Below the pieces are notes generated by a model. That model was not told the DNA's origin, did no database searches, and saw only the letters and a program-made list of their open reading frames with translations. A program made the translations under genes and the position numbers. Below are positions 42,941 through 53,633 of a stretch of DNA of 64,000 nt, piece after piece. The stretch is from the NCBI RefSeq assembly GCF_017813365.1, contig NZ_JAGIZA010000002.1, positions 62,001 through 126,000 of the forward strand. The letters are read 5' to 3'. Position 1 is the stretch's first letter, and each line of letters opens with the position of its first letter. Source of the stretch: Roseomonas indoligenes. GTDB taxonomy: Bacteria > Pseudomonadota > Alphaproteobacteria > Acetobacterales > Acetobacteraceae.

Positions 42941-44587
42941 TTGAGTCACGCCAGCCTGCCGGGCACACGCCCCGGGGATGCACCTGCCGCGTCCACCCGC
43001 TTCGCCGCGCTCCGGCGCGAGATCACCTCCTCCTCCCTCTCCTTCCTGATGGAGGCGCATGACGGGCTCTCCGCCAAGATCGTGCAGGAGGCGGGCTTCC
43101 GCGGCGTCTGGGCCTCCGGCCTGACCACCTCCGCGGCGCTTGGCCTGCGCGACAGCAACGAGGCGTCCTGGACCCAGGTGCTGGAGGTGCTGGAATACAT
43201 GGCGGACGCCACCACCCTGCCCATCCTGGTGGATGGCGACACGGGGCACGGCAACTTCAACAATGTCCGCCGCTTCGTCCGCAAGCTCTGCGAGCGCGGC
43301 ATCGCCGGCGTCTGCATCGAGGACAAGCTCTTCCCCAAGACCAACTCCTTCATCGGGGAGGCGCAGCCGCTGGCCGACGTGGACGAGTTCTGCGGCCGCA
43401 TCAAGGCGGGCAAGGACAGCCAGACGGACGATGACTTCGTGCTGGTGGCCCGCGTGGAGGCTCTCATCTCCGGCCATTCCATGGAGGAGGCGCTGCGGCG
43501 CGCGGAGGCCTATCATGCGGCAGGCGCCGATGCGATCCTCATCCACTCCAAGAAGTCCAACGCGGACGAGATCTTCACCTTCGCGGAGCGCTGGGGCAAT
43601 CGCGCTCCGCTGGTGATCGTGCCGACCATGTACTACGCCACGCCGACGGACCTGTATCGGCAGGCCGGCATCTCCACCATCATCTGGGCCAACCACCTGC
43701 TGCGCGCCTCCATGGCCGCGATGCGGGAGACGGCGGCGCGCATCCACGAGGACGAGTCCCTGATGCGCGTGGAGGGCAGCGTCTCCACCGTGAAGGACAT
43801 CTTCCGGCTGATGGGCAATGCCGAGCTGGAGGAGGCCGAGCGCCGCTACCTGCCGAGCAAGCCCGCGCCCTCCGCCGTGGTGCTGGCCGCCGGCGGCGGC
43901 GAGCTGGGCGGGATGACGACGGACCAGCCGAAATGCATGCTGGACATCCGCGGCCAGTCCCTGCTGCAGCGGCTGGTGGGCACGCTGCGCGAGAGCGGGG
44001 TTCGCGACGTCTCCGTGGTGCGCGGCCAGCACAAGGAGGCCGTGACGCTGCAGGGCGTGCGGATGGTCGACAACGACCGCCACGCCAGCACGGGGGAGGC
44101 CATGTCGCTGGCCTGCGCGCGGGATGCGATCAAGGGTGAGACGGTGGTGGCCTATGGCGACGTGCTGTTCCGCCGCTACATCCTGGACAGCCTGCTGACG
44201 AGCAGCGCCGACGTGGTGGTGGCCGTGGACACGCTGGGTGCGCAGCCCCGCCCGGGGAACCGCGACCTTGTGACGGCGGACCGCCGCTTCTCCGGCGACT
44301 ACCTGGACGACCGGCCCGCGCACCTGGTGCGGCTGGCCGGCGACGTGCCGGCCGCGGAGTGCCACGGCGAGTGGATGGGCCTGGCCCGCTTCACCGCGCG
44401 CGGGGCGGGATGGCTGCAGGAGGAAATCGCGGCGATGGAGGCCGAGGGGGTGCTGGAAGGGGCGGACATGCCGCTGCTGCTCACCCGCATCGCGGCCAAG
44501 CACCCGGTGCGCGTGAAGTACTTCACCGGCCACTGGCTGGACGTGGACACCCTGACGGACCTGGCGGAAGCCCGTAACTTCACATGA
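42941..44587 (+). CDS. aepX: Phosphoenolpyruvate phosphomutase fused to a C-terminal nucleotidyltransferase domain
   Basis: About 548 residues from a TTG at 42941, which has a GAGGGGG site; a GTG at 42917 is the longer option. Domain 1 (about 20-305) is PEP mutase of the isocitrate-lyase fold: [34 protein letters not shown] (97-112), and the diagnostic [16 protein letters not shown] (127-142). Domain 2 (about 310-548) is a nucleotidyltransferase: [42 protein letters not shown]; the Arg of GxGxR is missing. The mutase converts PEP to phosphonopyruvate, the entry step to phosphonates. The stop overlaps the start of the decarboxylase gene (ATGA). Confidence 0.92.
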   Translation: MSHASLPGTRPGDAPAASTRFAALRREITSSSLSFLMEAHDGLSAKIVQEAGFRGVWASGLTTSAALGLRDSNEASWTQVLEVLEYMADATTLPILVDGDTGHGNFNNVRRFVRKLCERGIAGVCIEDKLFPKTNSFIGEAQPLADVDEFCGRIKAGKDSQTDDDFVLVARVEALISGHSMEEALRRAEAYHAAGADAILIHSKKSNADEIFTFAERWGNRAPLVIVPTMYYATPTDLYRQAGISTIIWANHLLRASMAAMRETAARIHEDESLMRVEGSVSTVKDIFRLMGNAELEEAERRYLPSKPAPSAVVLAAGGGELGGMTTDQPKCMLDIRGQSLLQRLVGTLRESGVRDVSVVRGQHKEAVTLQGVRMVDNDRHASTGEAMSLACARDAIKGETVVAYGDVLFRRYILDSLLTSSADVVVAVDTLGAQPRPGNRDLVTADRRFSGDYLDDRPAHLVRLAGDVPAAECHGEWMGLARFTARGAGWLQEEIAAMEAEGVLEGADMPLLLTRIAAKHPVRVKYFTGHWLDVDTLTDLAEARNFT

Positions 44588-45720
44588 TCAAGGCTGACGA
44601 CTTCATCGAGGAAGCGGGGCGCGCCGGCTTCGACTTCTACACGGGCGTGCCCTGCAGCTTCCTGACGCCGCTCATCAACGGCGTGCTCTCCACGCCCGCG
44701 CTGAACTACGTGGGCGCGGCGAGCGAGGGGGAGGCGGTGGCCATCGCCTCCGGCGCCTGGCTGGCTGGGCGGCGGACGGTGGTGATGTGCCAGAACTCGG
44801 GGCTGGGGAACGCGGTCAACCCGCTGACCTCGCTCAACCACCCCTTCCGCATCCCCACCCTGTTCCTGACGACCTGGCGCGGCGAGCCCGGCATCCCCGA
44901 CGAGCCGCAGCACGAGATCATGGGGCAGATCACCCAGGACCTGATCGCGCTGATGCGGCTGGAGCAGGCGCCCTTCCCGCAGGCGCGGCAGGCGCTGGGC
45001 CCGGCGCTGGACCATGCCGCCGCGCGGATGGAGGAGACGGGCCTGCCCTACGCCTTCGTGGTGCGGAAGGACGACGTGGAGGAGCGGGATCTGGACCAGG
45101 CCCCGCGCGCCCTGTCGTCGCCGGGGCGGCGCGAGGACTTCCCGGCCTCCGGTGAGCGCCCGGCCCGCGCGGCGGTTCTGGAGCGGTTCCTCTCGGTCGT
45201 GCCGGAGGAGGCGGCGGTGATCGCCACCACCGGCAAGTGCGGGCGGGAACTCTTCACGCTGGCAGACCGGAAGCAGCACCTCTACCAGGTCGGCTCCATG
45301 GGCGGCGCCAGCGGCATGGGCCTCGGCGTGGCGCTGAACACGGACAAGCCCGTGGTGGTGCTGGATGGCGACGGCGCGGCGCTGATGAAGCTCGGCACCT
45401 TCGCCACCGTCGGCGCCTATGGCCCGCGCCGGCTGGTGCATGTGCTGCTGGACAATGGCGTGCATGACTCCACGGGCGGGCAGGCCACCGTCTCGCCTTC
45501 CGTGGACTTCGCGGCCATTGCGCTCGCCTGCGGCTACCGCTACGCCGCCTCCGCCTCCTCACTGGACGGTTTCGAGGCCGCCTTCCGCACGGCCCTGGCG
45601 GCCGGCGGCCCGGCGATGATCCATTTGCGGATCGCGCCCGGCTCCATGAAGGTGCTGGGGCGGCCGACGGTGAAGCCGGCGGATGTCGCGCGGCGGTTCC
45701 GGGACTTCGTCACGGCGTGA
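44584..45720 (+). CDS. aepY: Phosphonopyruvate decarboxylase
   Basis: 378 residues, thiamine diphosphate enzyme. Pyrimidine-binding part: [41 protein letters not shown] with the conserved glutamate. Pyrophosphate-binding part: [44 protein letters not shown], the GDG-x(~27)-N motif with Mg2+ ligands. Converts phosphonopyruvate to phosphonoacetaldehyde, the irreversible step that drives phosphonate synthesis. Coupled on both sides by four-base overlaps. Confidence 0.93.
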   Translation: MIKADDFIEEAGRAGFDFYTGVPCSFLTPLINGVLSTPALNYVGAASEGEAVAIASGAWLAGRRTVVMCQNSGLGNAVNPLTSLNHPFRIPTLFLTTWRGEPGIPDEPQHEIMGQITQDLIALMRLEQAPFPQARQALGPALDHAAARMEETGLPYAFVVRKDDVEERDLDQAPRALSSPGRREDFPASGERPARAAVLERFLSVVPEEAAVIATTGKCGRELFTLADRKQHLYQVGSMGGASGMGLGVALNTDKPVVVLDGDGAALMKLGTFATVGAYGPRRLVHVLLDNGVHDSTGGQATVSPSVDFAAIALACGYRYAASASSLDGFEAAFRTALAAGGPAMIHLRIAPGSMKVLGRPTVKPADVARRFRDFVTA

Positions 45721-46706
45721 TCCTCTCCACCATTGTCAGCCTGCTCATCGGCCTGGCCATCGCCGTCGCGCTGATCGCGACCAATGACCCGCACGCGATC
45801 CTGCACCTGATCCTGCAGACCGGCTGGTGGATGGCGGCGGTGCTGGGGCTGAACGTGGCCCAGATCTTCGCCTCCGGCCTCGGCTGGGGACCGCTGATCG
45901 AGGATCCGCGGAGGCCGGGGGTGATGGGACTGGCCTTCCTGCGCTGGATCCGTGTCTCCACCAACGCGCTGCTGCCGATCGTGCAGGCGATGGGGGAGCT
46001 GATCCGGGCGCAGCTTCTCGTGCGGATGGGCGTGGCGAAGGTGCGCGTGATCGCCAGCCTCGCCATCGACCTGGGCACGGAGATGGCCTCCCAGATCGTC
46101 TTTTCCCTCATGGGGCTGGCGGCGCTGCTGCTGATCCCGCACGCCGCCGGCACCTCCGCCACTTTCTGGGCGGTGGCTGGCACGGCGCTGGGGGCGGGGG
46201 TGACGGGCTTCTTCATCGCCGCCCAGCGCTGGGGGCTGTTCAAGGTGGTGGAGACGATGCTGCCGAAGCTGGCGGCGCGGGTGGGCTGGACCTCCCTCGG
46301 CGAGCTCTCCGGGCTGAACGACACGGTGCAGCACCTCTATGCCCAGCCCGGGCGGCTCTGGCGCAGCGGGGGGTGGCACATGGTCTCCTGGCTGATCGGC
46401 GTGGTGGAGACCTGGGCGGCGATGCGGGCCGTGGGCATCGAGGCCGGGCTGGCGGAGGCGCTGGTGATCGAGAGCCTCGGCCAGGCCGTGCGCAGCGCCG
46501 GCTTCTTCATCCCCGGCGCGCTGGGCGTGCAGGAGGGCGGCTACGTGCTGATCTGCGCCCTCTTCGGCATCCCGCCGGACAAGGCGATCGCGCTGGTGCT
46601 GATCCGGCGGATTCGCGACATCATCCTCGGCGTGCCGGGCGTGATCGCCTGGCGCCTGAGCGTGGCGGGCGCGCGGCCCGCGGCCGAAGCGAGAGGCGCG
46701 ACATGA
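45717..46706 (+). CDS. Lysylphosphatidylglycerol-synthase-type (HpnL-like) integral membrane protein
   Basis: 329 residues with about eight membrane helices and no soluble domain (PF03706-like, TIGR03476/HpnL-like). Recognisable parts: LPIVQAMGELIRAQLLVRMG, LAIDLGTEMASQIVFSLMGL, and the C-terminal SLGQAVRSAGFFIPGALGVQEGGYVLICALFGI, the family's G-x-x-E/Q-G motif region. Members flip or traffic lipids. Here it is embedded between phosphonate genes with GTGA and ATGA overlaps on both sides, so it is made in step with AEP enzymes, which suggests a membrane step for a phosphonate product. HpnL of hopanoid loci is the nearest label. Confidence 0.82.
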   Translation: MILSTIVSLLIGLAIAVALIATNDPHAILHLILQTGWWMAAVLGLNVAQIFASGLGWGPLIEDPRRPGVMGLAFLRWIRVSTNALLPIVQAMGELIRAQLLVRMGVAKVRVIASLAIDLGTEMASQIVFSLMGLAALLLIPHAAGTSATFWAVAGTALGAGVTGFFIAAQRWGLFKVVETMLPKLAARVGWTSLGELSGLNDTVQHLYAQPGRLWRSGGWHMVSWLIGVVETWAAMRAVGIEAGLAEALVIESLGQAVRSAGFFIPGALGVQEGGYVLICALFGIPPDKAIALVLIRRIRDIILGVPGVIAWRLSVAGARPAAEARGAT

Positions 46707-47788
46707 GCGACAGCCCCATCCTCCTCACCCCCGGGCCGCTGACGACTGCCATCGAGACCCGCCGCGCCATGCTGCGGGACTGGGGATCGCGCGATCCGGC
46801 TTTCATCGCACTCACCGCGGAACTGCGCGCCGGGCTGCTGCGCGTGGCGAAGGGGGAGGGGACGCACGTCGCCGTGCCGCTCCAGGGTTCCGGCACCTTC
46901 ATCGTGGAGGCGGCGATCGCCACCCTGGTCGGGCCGCAGGACAAGCTGCTGGTGCTGATAAACGGCGCCTATGGCGAGCGGATGGTGACCATCGCCAAGC
47001 GGATGGGCCGCGCCGTGGAGGCGCTGCGCTGGCCGGAGGACCGCCCCGTGGAGGCGGCGCGCGTGGCGGAGGCGCTGCGGGCCGATCCCTCCATCACCCA
47101 TGTCGCGCTGGTGCATTGCGAGACGACGACGGGCCTGCTGAACCCGGTGGAGGACGTGGCGGCCGCCGTCGCCGAGGCCGGGCGCGCCTTCCTGCTGGAC
47201 GCGATGAGCAGCTTCGGGGCCTTGCCGCTCGATCTCTCGGCCACGCCCGTCACCGCCGTCCTCGCCTCCTCGAACAAGTGCCTGGAGGGGGTGCCGGGGA
47301 TCGGCTTCGCGCTTGTCACGCCCGCGGCGCTGGAGGCGGCGGCGGGGAGGAGCCCCTTGCTCTCCTTCGACCTGCACGCCCAGTGGAAGGGCTTCGAGAA
47401 GGACGGCCAGTGGCGCTTCACCCCGCCCGTGCAGGTGGTGGCGGCCCTGGTGGAGGCGCTGCGGGCCTTCGAGGCCGAGGGCGGGCAGCCCGCGCGGCTG
47501 GCGCGCTACGCGGACAATCTGCGGACCATGCTGGCCGGCATGCGCCGCTTGGGCTTCGAGCTGTTCCTGGACGAGTCCTTGCAGGCCCCGATCATCGCCA
47601 CCTTCCGCCTGCCGGAGAGCCTGGCCTTCCGCCCCTTCTACGACGCGCTGGCCGAGCGCGGCTTCCTCATCTACCCGGGCAAGCTGACGCAGGCGGAAAC
47701 CTTCCGCATCGGCTGCATCGGCGCGCTGGGCCGCGCGGATTTCGAGCGGCTTCTGGCGGCGGTGGAAGAGGTGCTGGCGCCGGCCTGA
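46703..47788 (+). CDS. phnW: 2-aminoethylphosphonate--pyruvate transaminase
   Basis: 361 residues, PLP class V aminotransferase. Opening ILLTPGPLTTAIETRRAMLRDWGSRD is diagnostic. PLP contacts: PLQGSGTFIVEAAI, HCETTTGLLNP, LLDAMSSFG (Asp166), and Lys192 in ASSNKCLEGVPGIGF. Interconverts AEP + pyruvate and phosphonoacetaldehyde + alanine; with the upstream mutase and decarboxylase the direction here should be AEP synthesis (AepZ role). No phosphonatase or other degradative gene is present. The stop abuts the stop of the CDP-alcohol phosphatidyltransferase gene. Confidence 0.93.
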   Translation: MSDSPILLTPGPLTTAIETRRAMLRDWGSRDPAFIALTAELRAGLLRVAKGEGTHVAVPLQGSGTFIVEAAIATLVGPQDKLLVLINGAYGERMVTIAKRMGRAVEALRWPEDRPVEAARVAEALRADPSITHVALVHCETTTGLLNPVEDVAAAVAEAGRAFLLDAMSSFGALPLDLSATPVTAVLASSNKCLEGVPGIGFALVTPAALEAAAGRSPLLSFDLHAQWKGFEKDGQWRFTPPVQVVAALVEALRAFEAEGGQPARLARYADNLRTMLAGMRRLGFELFLDESLQAPIIATFRLPESLAFRPFYDALAERGFLIYPGKLTQAETFRIGCIGALGRADFERLLAAVEEVLAPA

Positions 47789-47795
47789 TCAGGCC
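47782..47795. terminator. 14-base perfect palindrome at convergent stops
   Basis: GGCCTGATCAGGCC holds both stop codons (TGA of phnW, TCA = TGA of the minus-strand gene). It could fold as a 5-base stem with a GATC loop. A weak terminator at best. Confidence 0.35.
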
Positions 47796-48379
47796 CGCTG
47801 CCGCCGGGTCCCGGTAAGGGCGATCCAGATCGCGCAGAGCGGCGTGACGACGGCCGCCACCCAGAGCATCGGCACCGCCGCCCCCACCCAGATCAGGACG
47901 GGCACGAGGGCGAGGAGGTCGTCCGGGTCGATGACGATGCCGGGGGTGGGCTCCCAGCCGCGCAGCGTGCCGATCTGCAGGACATGGAGCAGCCAGAAGA
48001 TCGCGCCGATCGCGAGCCCGGCCGCCGTGCCCAGGGCAGGGCCGAGCGCGCCGAGGTGCTCTATCTGCCCCACGCCGATGCCGATGAAGGCAATCACGTT
48101 GGAGAAGCAGTCGCTGAACAGGTCGTAGCGGTGCCCGGCCGGGCTGGTTTGGCCAGTGGAGCGCGCCAGTTCTCCATCCGCCCGGTCCAGCAGCATGGAG
48201 AGGAGGAAGATTCCCGCCCCGATGTTCTGCCAGGTTCCGGCATCCAGCCCCAGCGCGACCGCGGCGGCGATGCCGCTGATCAGGCGGACCGTGGTGATGG
48301 CGTTCGGGGTGATCCCCGTGGGCGCGATCGCCCGGACGGCCGGGCGCACGATCCGGTGAATGATGGTGTTGCTGCTCAC
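47789..48379 (-). CDS. CDP-alcohol phosphatidyltransferase family protein
   Basis: 196 residues, about six membrane helices. The full catalytic motif D-x2-DG-x2-AR-x8-G-x3-D-x3-D is present: D65, D68, G69, A72, R73, G82, D86, D90 (LLDRADGELARST, then AGHRYDLFSD). The family joins a CDP- or CMP-activated head or lipid with an alcohol. In this locus the natural reading is transfer of AEP from CMP-AEP to diacylglycerol, giving a phosphonolipid, by analogy with ethanolamine phosphotransferase. That substrate is inferred. It is followed on the same strand by nothing; upstream is the diiron gene, 6 bases away. Confidence 0.85.
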   Translation of the reverse strand: MSSNTIIHRIVRPAVRAIAPTGITPNAITTVRLISGIAAAVALGLDAGTWQNIGAGIFLLSMLLDRADGELARSTGQTSPAGHRYDLFSDCFSNVIAFIGIGVGQIEHLGALGPALGTAAGLAIGAIFWLLHVLQIGTLRGWEPTPGIVIDPDDLLALVPVLIWVGAAVPMLWVAAVVTPLCAIWIALTGTRRQRA

Positions 48380-48385
48380 GTTCTG

Positions 48386-49318
48386 TCAGGCCGTCGTGGG
48401 CTTGGGCTTCTTCATGAAACGCAGCGCGAGGCGCACGAAGAACGGCACGGTGTTCGGGCGCAGCAGGCGGGGGTCGTAGCCCGCCAGCCGCCGGTCGTTC
48501 TCCTCCAGGCAGATCCGCATCAGCTCCACCGGGCTCATCGTGACGCCGATCGAGTCCGAGCTCGCCGTGAAGTTCGTCTGGGAGGAGGAGCCGCCGAGGT
48601 CGCGCGCCAGCACGAAGCGGTCCCAGAGCAGCACGGCCCAGACGGCCGCGGTCTTCGCCAGGAAATAGGGCTTGCGCCACAGGGGCTGCTGCGCCCGCTG
48701 CCAGGCGGCCCAGTTCTGGAAGAAGAGGATGTGGCGGCTCTCCTCCTGGATCACCGGCTCGAAGGTGCCGACGAGGTCGGGGGGGAAGAAGCCGGAGCGG
48801 CGGGCGGCCTCGAACAGGCCGAAGGCGAAGAAGCTGTCGATGCACTCGGAGTAGCCGGTCCGCATCCAGCCCCATTCCACGTCCTTGAAGCCGGTGTATT
48901 CGGGCTCCGGCTCCAGCACGACGCCATAGGCCTCGACGAGATTGGACAGCACCCGCTTGTGGCGCGCCTCCTCCTCCGCATCCATCACCAGCGCCTCGTT
49001 CAGCAGCGGGTCCCGGATCGTGCGAGCGTAGTCGTGGACGCGGAGGGAGGCGCGGCCCTCCGTCTGCACGGCGATGTCCCAGATCGGCAGGCCCGTCAGC
49101 CGGGCATGGGCCTCGGCGTCCAGCTTCGGCCAGTCCAGCACCCGCGGCTTGTAGGGGTTGTGCGTCTCCAGCAGCATCCGCGCGAACATCCGCATATGGG
49201 CTTCGCTGCCGATCCGCACGGGGCCAGGCTCGTCGAAGGTCCAGTGCCGGGCGGTGTGGTCGGCGGCGGCCACGGTGGGGCTGTCGAGAGGGACAGCCTC
49301 GGCAGAACTCGACGACAT
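48386..49318 (-). CDS. Ferritin-like diiron carboxylate protein of unknown substrate
   Basis: 310 residues. Start ATG 49318 has a GAGG site. Two ExxH motifs 73 residues apart (EEARH with Glu117/His120, and EESRH with Glu193/His196) plus intervening Glu158 (GYSECIDSFFAFGLFE) and Glu87 fit the four-Glu/two-His diiron pattern of ferritin-like oxygenases, hydroxylases and desaturases. A hydrophobic helix (about 218-235, YFLAKTAAVWAVLLW) could touch the membrane. It lies 6 bases upstream of the CDP-alcohol phosphatidyltransferase, so it probably modifies the headgroup or lipid, for instance hydroxylation. No closer function can be given. Confidence 0.78.
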   Translation of the reverse strand: MSSSSAEAVPLDSPTVAAADHTARHWTFDEPGPVRIGSEAHMRMFARMLLETHNPYKPRVLDWPKLDAEAHARLTGLPIWDIAVQTEGRASLRVHDYARTIRDPLLNEALVMDAEEEARHKRVLSNLVEAYGVVLEPEPEYTGFKDVEWGWMRTGYSECIDSFFAFGLFEAARRSGFFPPDLVGTFEPVIQEESRHILFFQNWAAWQRAQQPLWRKPYFLAKTAAVWAVLLWDRFVLARDLGGSSSQTNFTASSDSIGVTMSPVELMRICLEENDRRLAGYDPRLLRPNTVPFFVRLALRFMKKPKPTTA

Positions 49319-49866
49319 TGGAGAACCTCGGAAAGGAGCCGGCGAACCCTGGCCGGAAGAATGATTAATGGCGGCTCCGGCGGGGAACGCAACCCGCGGC
49401 CGCCATGGGGCTGTCATGGCCGTAAGGAAAGCTGCTGCCCCGTATGATCTATGTTGCGGTGGTTTCACGTCCCGGCCAGCCGGGCCGGGGACCCGGCGGG
49501 GGAAAACCGGCCCGGCCGGGGAGGATGCTGCCTCTGATGGCGGAAAGCCGCAACGGACCGAATTCCGACCGCGGACGCGGGGCCGGGCTTGAACAAGGCG
49601 TGCCGAGGCCCCTGATCGCGGATTGCAGCGAGCCCGACCCCGCCCGGCGATCCGGCGCGGGGCGGGTGGGGCTGACCGCCGGCGCCTCCGCGCCGGAGGG
49701 AATGGTGCTGGGGGCGCCGTGCCGCCATGCGGGCGGCGCGGGGGCGGTGGAGGTTGCGGCGATGGACGGAATCCGGGAAAACATGGGTTTCTGTCTAACC
49801 CCTGAACTCCGGGCACCGTCCGAGCCGACGCTCGCCCAGCCAGCCGAATAGGATAGGAGCGCCGCT
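49319..49866. other. Non-coding interval between diiron gene and hpnH (548 bases)
   Basis: No convincing gene: the frames open here are Gly/Pro/Arg-rich, lack ribosome sites and show no domain. It should hold two divergent promoters. Seen in it: an imperfect hairpin CGGCC-GC-CATG / CATGGCCG (49397-49422), a locally AT-rich GTATGATCTATG (about 49442-49453) that could supply a -10 for hpnH, and GC-rich repeated CCGGCC blocks at 49473-49520. The length may allow an untranslated leader for hpnH; nothing more specific is visible. Confidence 0.5.
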
Positions 49867-51078
<1,212 letters not shown>

Positions 51079-51665
51079 CGCCCGGAAGGCCCGCTCCGCC
51101 TCCCACCCCGTCCGGATCAGGGCGGGGAGCTGGAGGGGGTTGCGGACCAGGGAGAGCAGAACGGCCGGCAGGTCCATCCCGCCATCCGGCCGCATCCCCA
51201 CCCGCGCGGCGGGCGGCAGGCTCTGGTCCGCGCCGTCCGAGATGACGCGGGCCGCCGCGAAGGGCAGTCCGTATCGGCCGGCCACGCGGGCGGCGACGTG
51301 GGATTCCATGTCCACCGCCAGGGCGCCGGTTGCCCAGTGCAGGGCGGCCTTTTCCGCCGAGTCCGCGGCCATCCGGTCCTGCCCGACGATGCCACCCCGT
51401 CTTGCACCGGGGAGCGCGGCCTCCAGGCGGGCGGCCCAGGCAGGCTCGCCGTCCACCACCCAATCCCCGGGCCGCAGCCCCGGCGCCAGCGCGCCGGCGA
51501 TGCCGATGCTGAGGATGCCGGCCACGCCAACCGCCTTCCGGTGGAGTTCCGCCTGAAGTCGGGCGGAGTCGCCGCCTCCGGCCACGACCTGAACCCCGGG
51601 TCGGGCCAGGATTCGCGCCTCCCGCAGCAGCCCCGTCGCCACGAGGACGGGGCTTGCGGCCCCGC

Positions 51666-53633
51666 TCACATCCCGTGCAGCGGGCGCGCCGCGTTGCCCT
51701 GCTTCAGGTTGCGGAACCGCGCCATGGCCCAGAGGGGGAAGAACTTCGGGTAGCCGTGGTAGCGCAGGTAGAAGACGCGGGGGAAACCGCCGCCCGTGTA
51801 GTGGTCCTGCGCCCAGAGCCCGTCCTCGCCCTGGGTGAGGCGGAGGTACTCGATCCCGCGCGCCACCGCCGGGTGGTCCACCTCGCCGGCGGCCATCAGC
51901 CCCAGCAGCGCCCAGGCGGTCTGGGAGGCGGTGGAGGGGGCGGGCTCGTAGCCCCGGTAGTCCAGCTTGTAGCTCTGGCAGTCCTCGCCCCAGCCGCCAT
52001 CGGGGTTCTGGATGGCGATCAGCCAGTCCGCCGCGCGACGGACGGAAGGCACCGTGCCGTCCAGCCCGGCGGCGTTGAGGGCGCAGAGGGCGGACCAGGT
52101 GCCGTAGATGTAGTTCACGCCCCAGCGGCCGAACCAGCTTCCGTCCGCCTCCTGCTCGCGCTCCAGGTAGTCCAGCGCGGCGCGCATCCGCGGGTTCTCC
52201 CGCGTCTCGCCGAGCTGGGCGAGCATGGAGACGCAGCGGGCGGAGACGTCGGCGGTGGGCGGATCCAGCAGGGCGCCGTGATCGGCGAAGGGGATGTTGT
52301 TCAGGTAGAAATGGGTGTTGTCGGCATCGAAGGCGCCCCAGCCGCCGTCGCCGCTCTGCAGCCCCACCGTCCATTCCGTGCCGCGTGAGATCGCCTCGTC
52401 GTAGCGCGCGTCCAGGCCCAGCTGGTCGCGGGCGCGGTCCATGGCCATCACCACCACGGCGGTGTCGTCCAGGTCGGGGTAATGGGCGTTGCGGTACTGG
52501 AAGGCCCAGCCGCCGGGGCGGACATGCGGGCGCAACTCGGCCCAGTCGCCCTTCACCTCCAGCTCCTGCAGGGGCTTCAGCCATTCCAGGCCGCGCGCGG
52601 CGGCGGCCTCGGCGGCCTCGCCGCCCACCTCCAGCATGGCATGCGCCGTCAGCGCCGTGTCCCAGACCGGGGAGACGCAGGGCTGGCAGTAGGCCTCGTC
52701 CTCCCGGATCACCAGCAGCTTCTCGACGGAGTGGCGGGCGATGGCGCGATCCGGATGGTCCTCCGGGTAGCCCAGCGCGTCGTACATCATCACGGCATTG
52801 GCCATGGCGGGGTAGATCGCGCCCAGCCCGTCCTCGCCGTTCAGACGCTCCGTCACGAAGGCTACGCAGCGGTCGATGGCCTGCTTGCGCAGGGTGCGCG
52901 GCCAGAAGGGCTCGGCCACCTTCAGCCCGCCATCCAGCCCGTTGAAGAACAGCGCCCAGCCCGGGTGCTTGTGGCTGCGCGCCCGCTTCCAGGCCAGGCG
53001 CCTGGGGGCGAAGATCTCCTGGATCCGCACGCCGCGCGGGTTGCGGGCGCGCACGCGCAGGGCCTGCAGGACCAGCAGCGGCACCAGCACCGTCCGCGCC
53101 CAGTAGGACATGCGGCCGATATGCACGGGGAACCAGCGCGGCAGCAGGATCATCTCCACCGGGATGGTGGGAACCCGGCGCCAGGGAATCTCCCCGAACA
53201 TGGCCAGCAGGATGCGGGTGAAGACGTTGGCGCGGCCAGCGCCGCCATGGGCGAGGATCGCGGCGCGGGCGCGGGCCATATGGGGCGCGTCCGGGCTGTC
53301 CCCGATCATCTTCAGGCAGAAATAGGCCTTCACGGACGCGCTGATGTCGAAGCCGCCGCCGTGGAACAGCGGCCAGCCGCCGTGGTCGCCCTGGATGCGG
53401 CGGAGGTAGTTGCCGATCTTGCGCTCGAGCTCGAGGTCGTCCGGTTCCGCCAGGTGCTGGCGCAGCAGCACGTACTCGGCGGGGATGGTGGCATCCGCCT
53501 CCAGCTCGAAGACCCAGTGGCCGTCCCCCCGCTGCTGGCGGAGCAGCGCCTCGGAGGCGCGGGAGATCCCGGCCTCGACGGCGCCCAGCCCTGGCTCGGC
53601 CTCGGAGACGAGATCGTTCGGCACGTCCTTCAT
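51666..53633 (-). CDS. shc: Squalene-hopene cyclase
   Basis: 655 residues, normal length. Start ATG 53633 overlaps the hpnB stop (ATGA). Catalytic DxDD is DLDD at 387-390 in HYPDLDDTAVVVMAM. Several QW repeats (for example GDGGWGAFDADNTHFYLNN, EQEADGSWFGRWGVNYIYGTW, IQNPDGGWGEDCQSYKL) build the double alpha-barrel. It cyclises squalene to hopene/diplopterol at the inner membrane (HpnF). All key residues are present. Centre of the hopanoid operon. Confidence 0.96.
   Translation of the reverse strand: MKDVPNDLVSEAEPGLGAVEAGISRASEALLRQQRGDGHWVFELEADATIPAEYVLLRQHLAEPDDLELERKIGNYLRRIQGDHGGWPLFHGGGFDISASVKAYFCLKMIGDSPDAPHMARARAAILAHGGAGRANVFTRILLAMFGEIPWRRVPTIPVEMILLPRWFPVHIGRMSYWARTVLVPLLVLQALRVRARNPRGVRIQEIFAPRRLAWKRARSHKHPGWALFFNGLDGGLKVAEPFWPRTLRKQAIDRCVAFVTERLNGEDGLGAIYPAMANAVMMYDALGYPEDHPDRAIARHSVEKLLVIREDEAYCQPCVSPVWDTALTAHAMLEVGGEAAEAAAARGLEWLKPLQELEVKGDWAELRPHVRPGGWAFQYRNAHYPDLDDTAVVVMAMDRARDQLGLDARYDEAISRGTEWTVGLQSGDGGWGAFDADNTHFYLNNIPFADHGALLDPPTADVSARCVSMLAQLGETRENPRMRAALDYLEREQEADGSWFGRWGVNYIYGTWSALCALNAAGLDGTVPSVRRAADWLIAIQNPDGGWGEDCQSYKLDYRGYEPAPSTASQTAWALLGLMAAGEVDHPAVARGIEYLRLTQGEDGLWAQDHYTGGGFPRVFYLRYHGYPKFFPLWAMARFRNLKQGNAARPLHGM

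Noticed and set aside
49444-49851. Possible 135-residue protein upstream of hpnH
   Set aside because: Gly/Pro/Ala-rich, no ribosome site, no domain, and located where promoters are expected.
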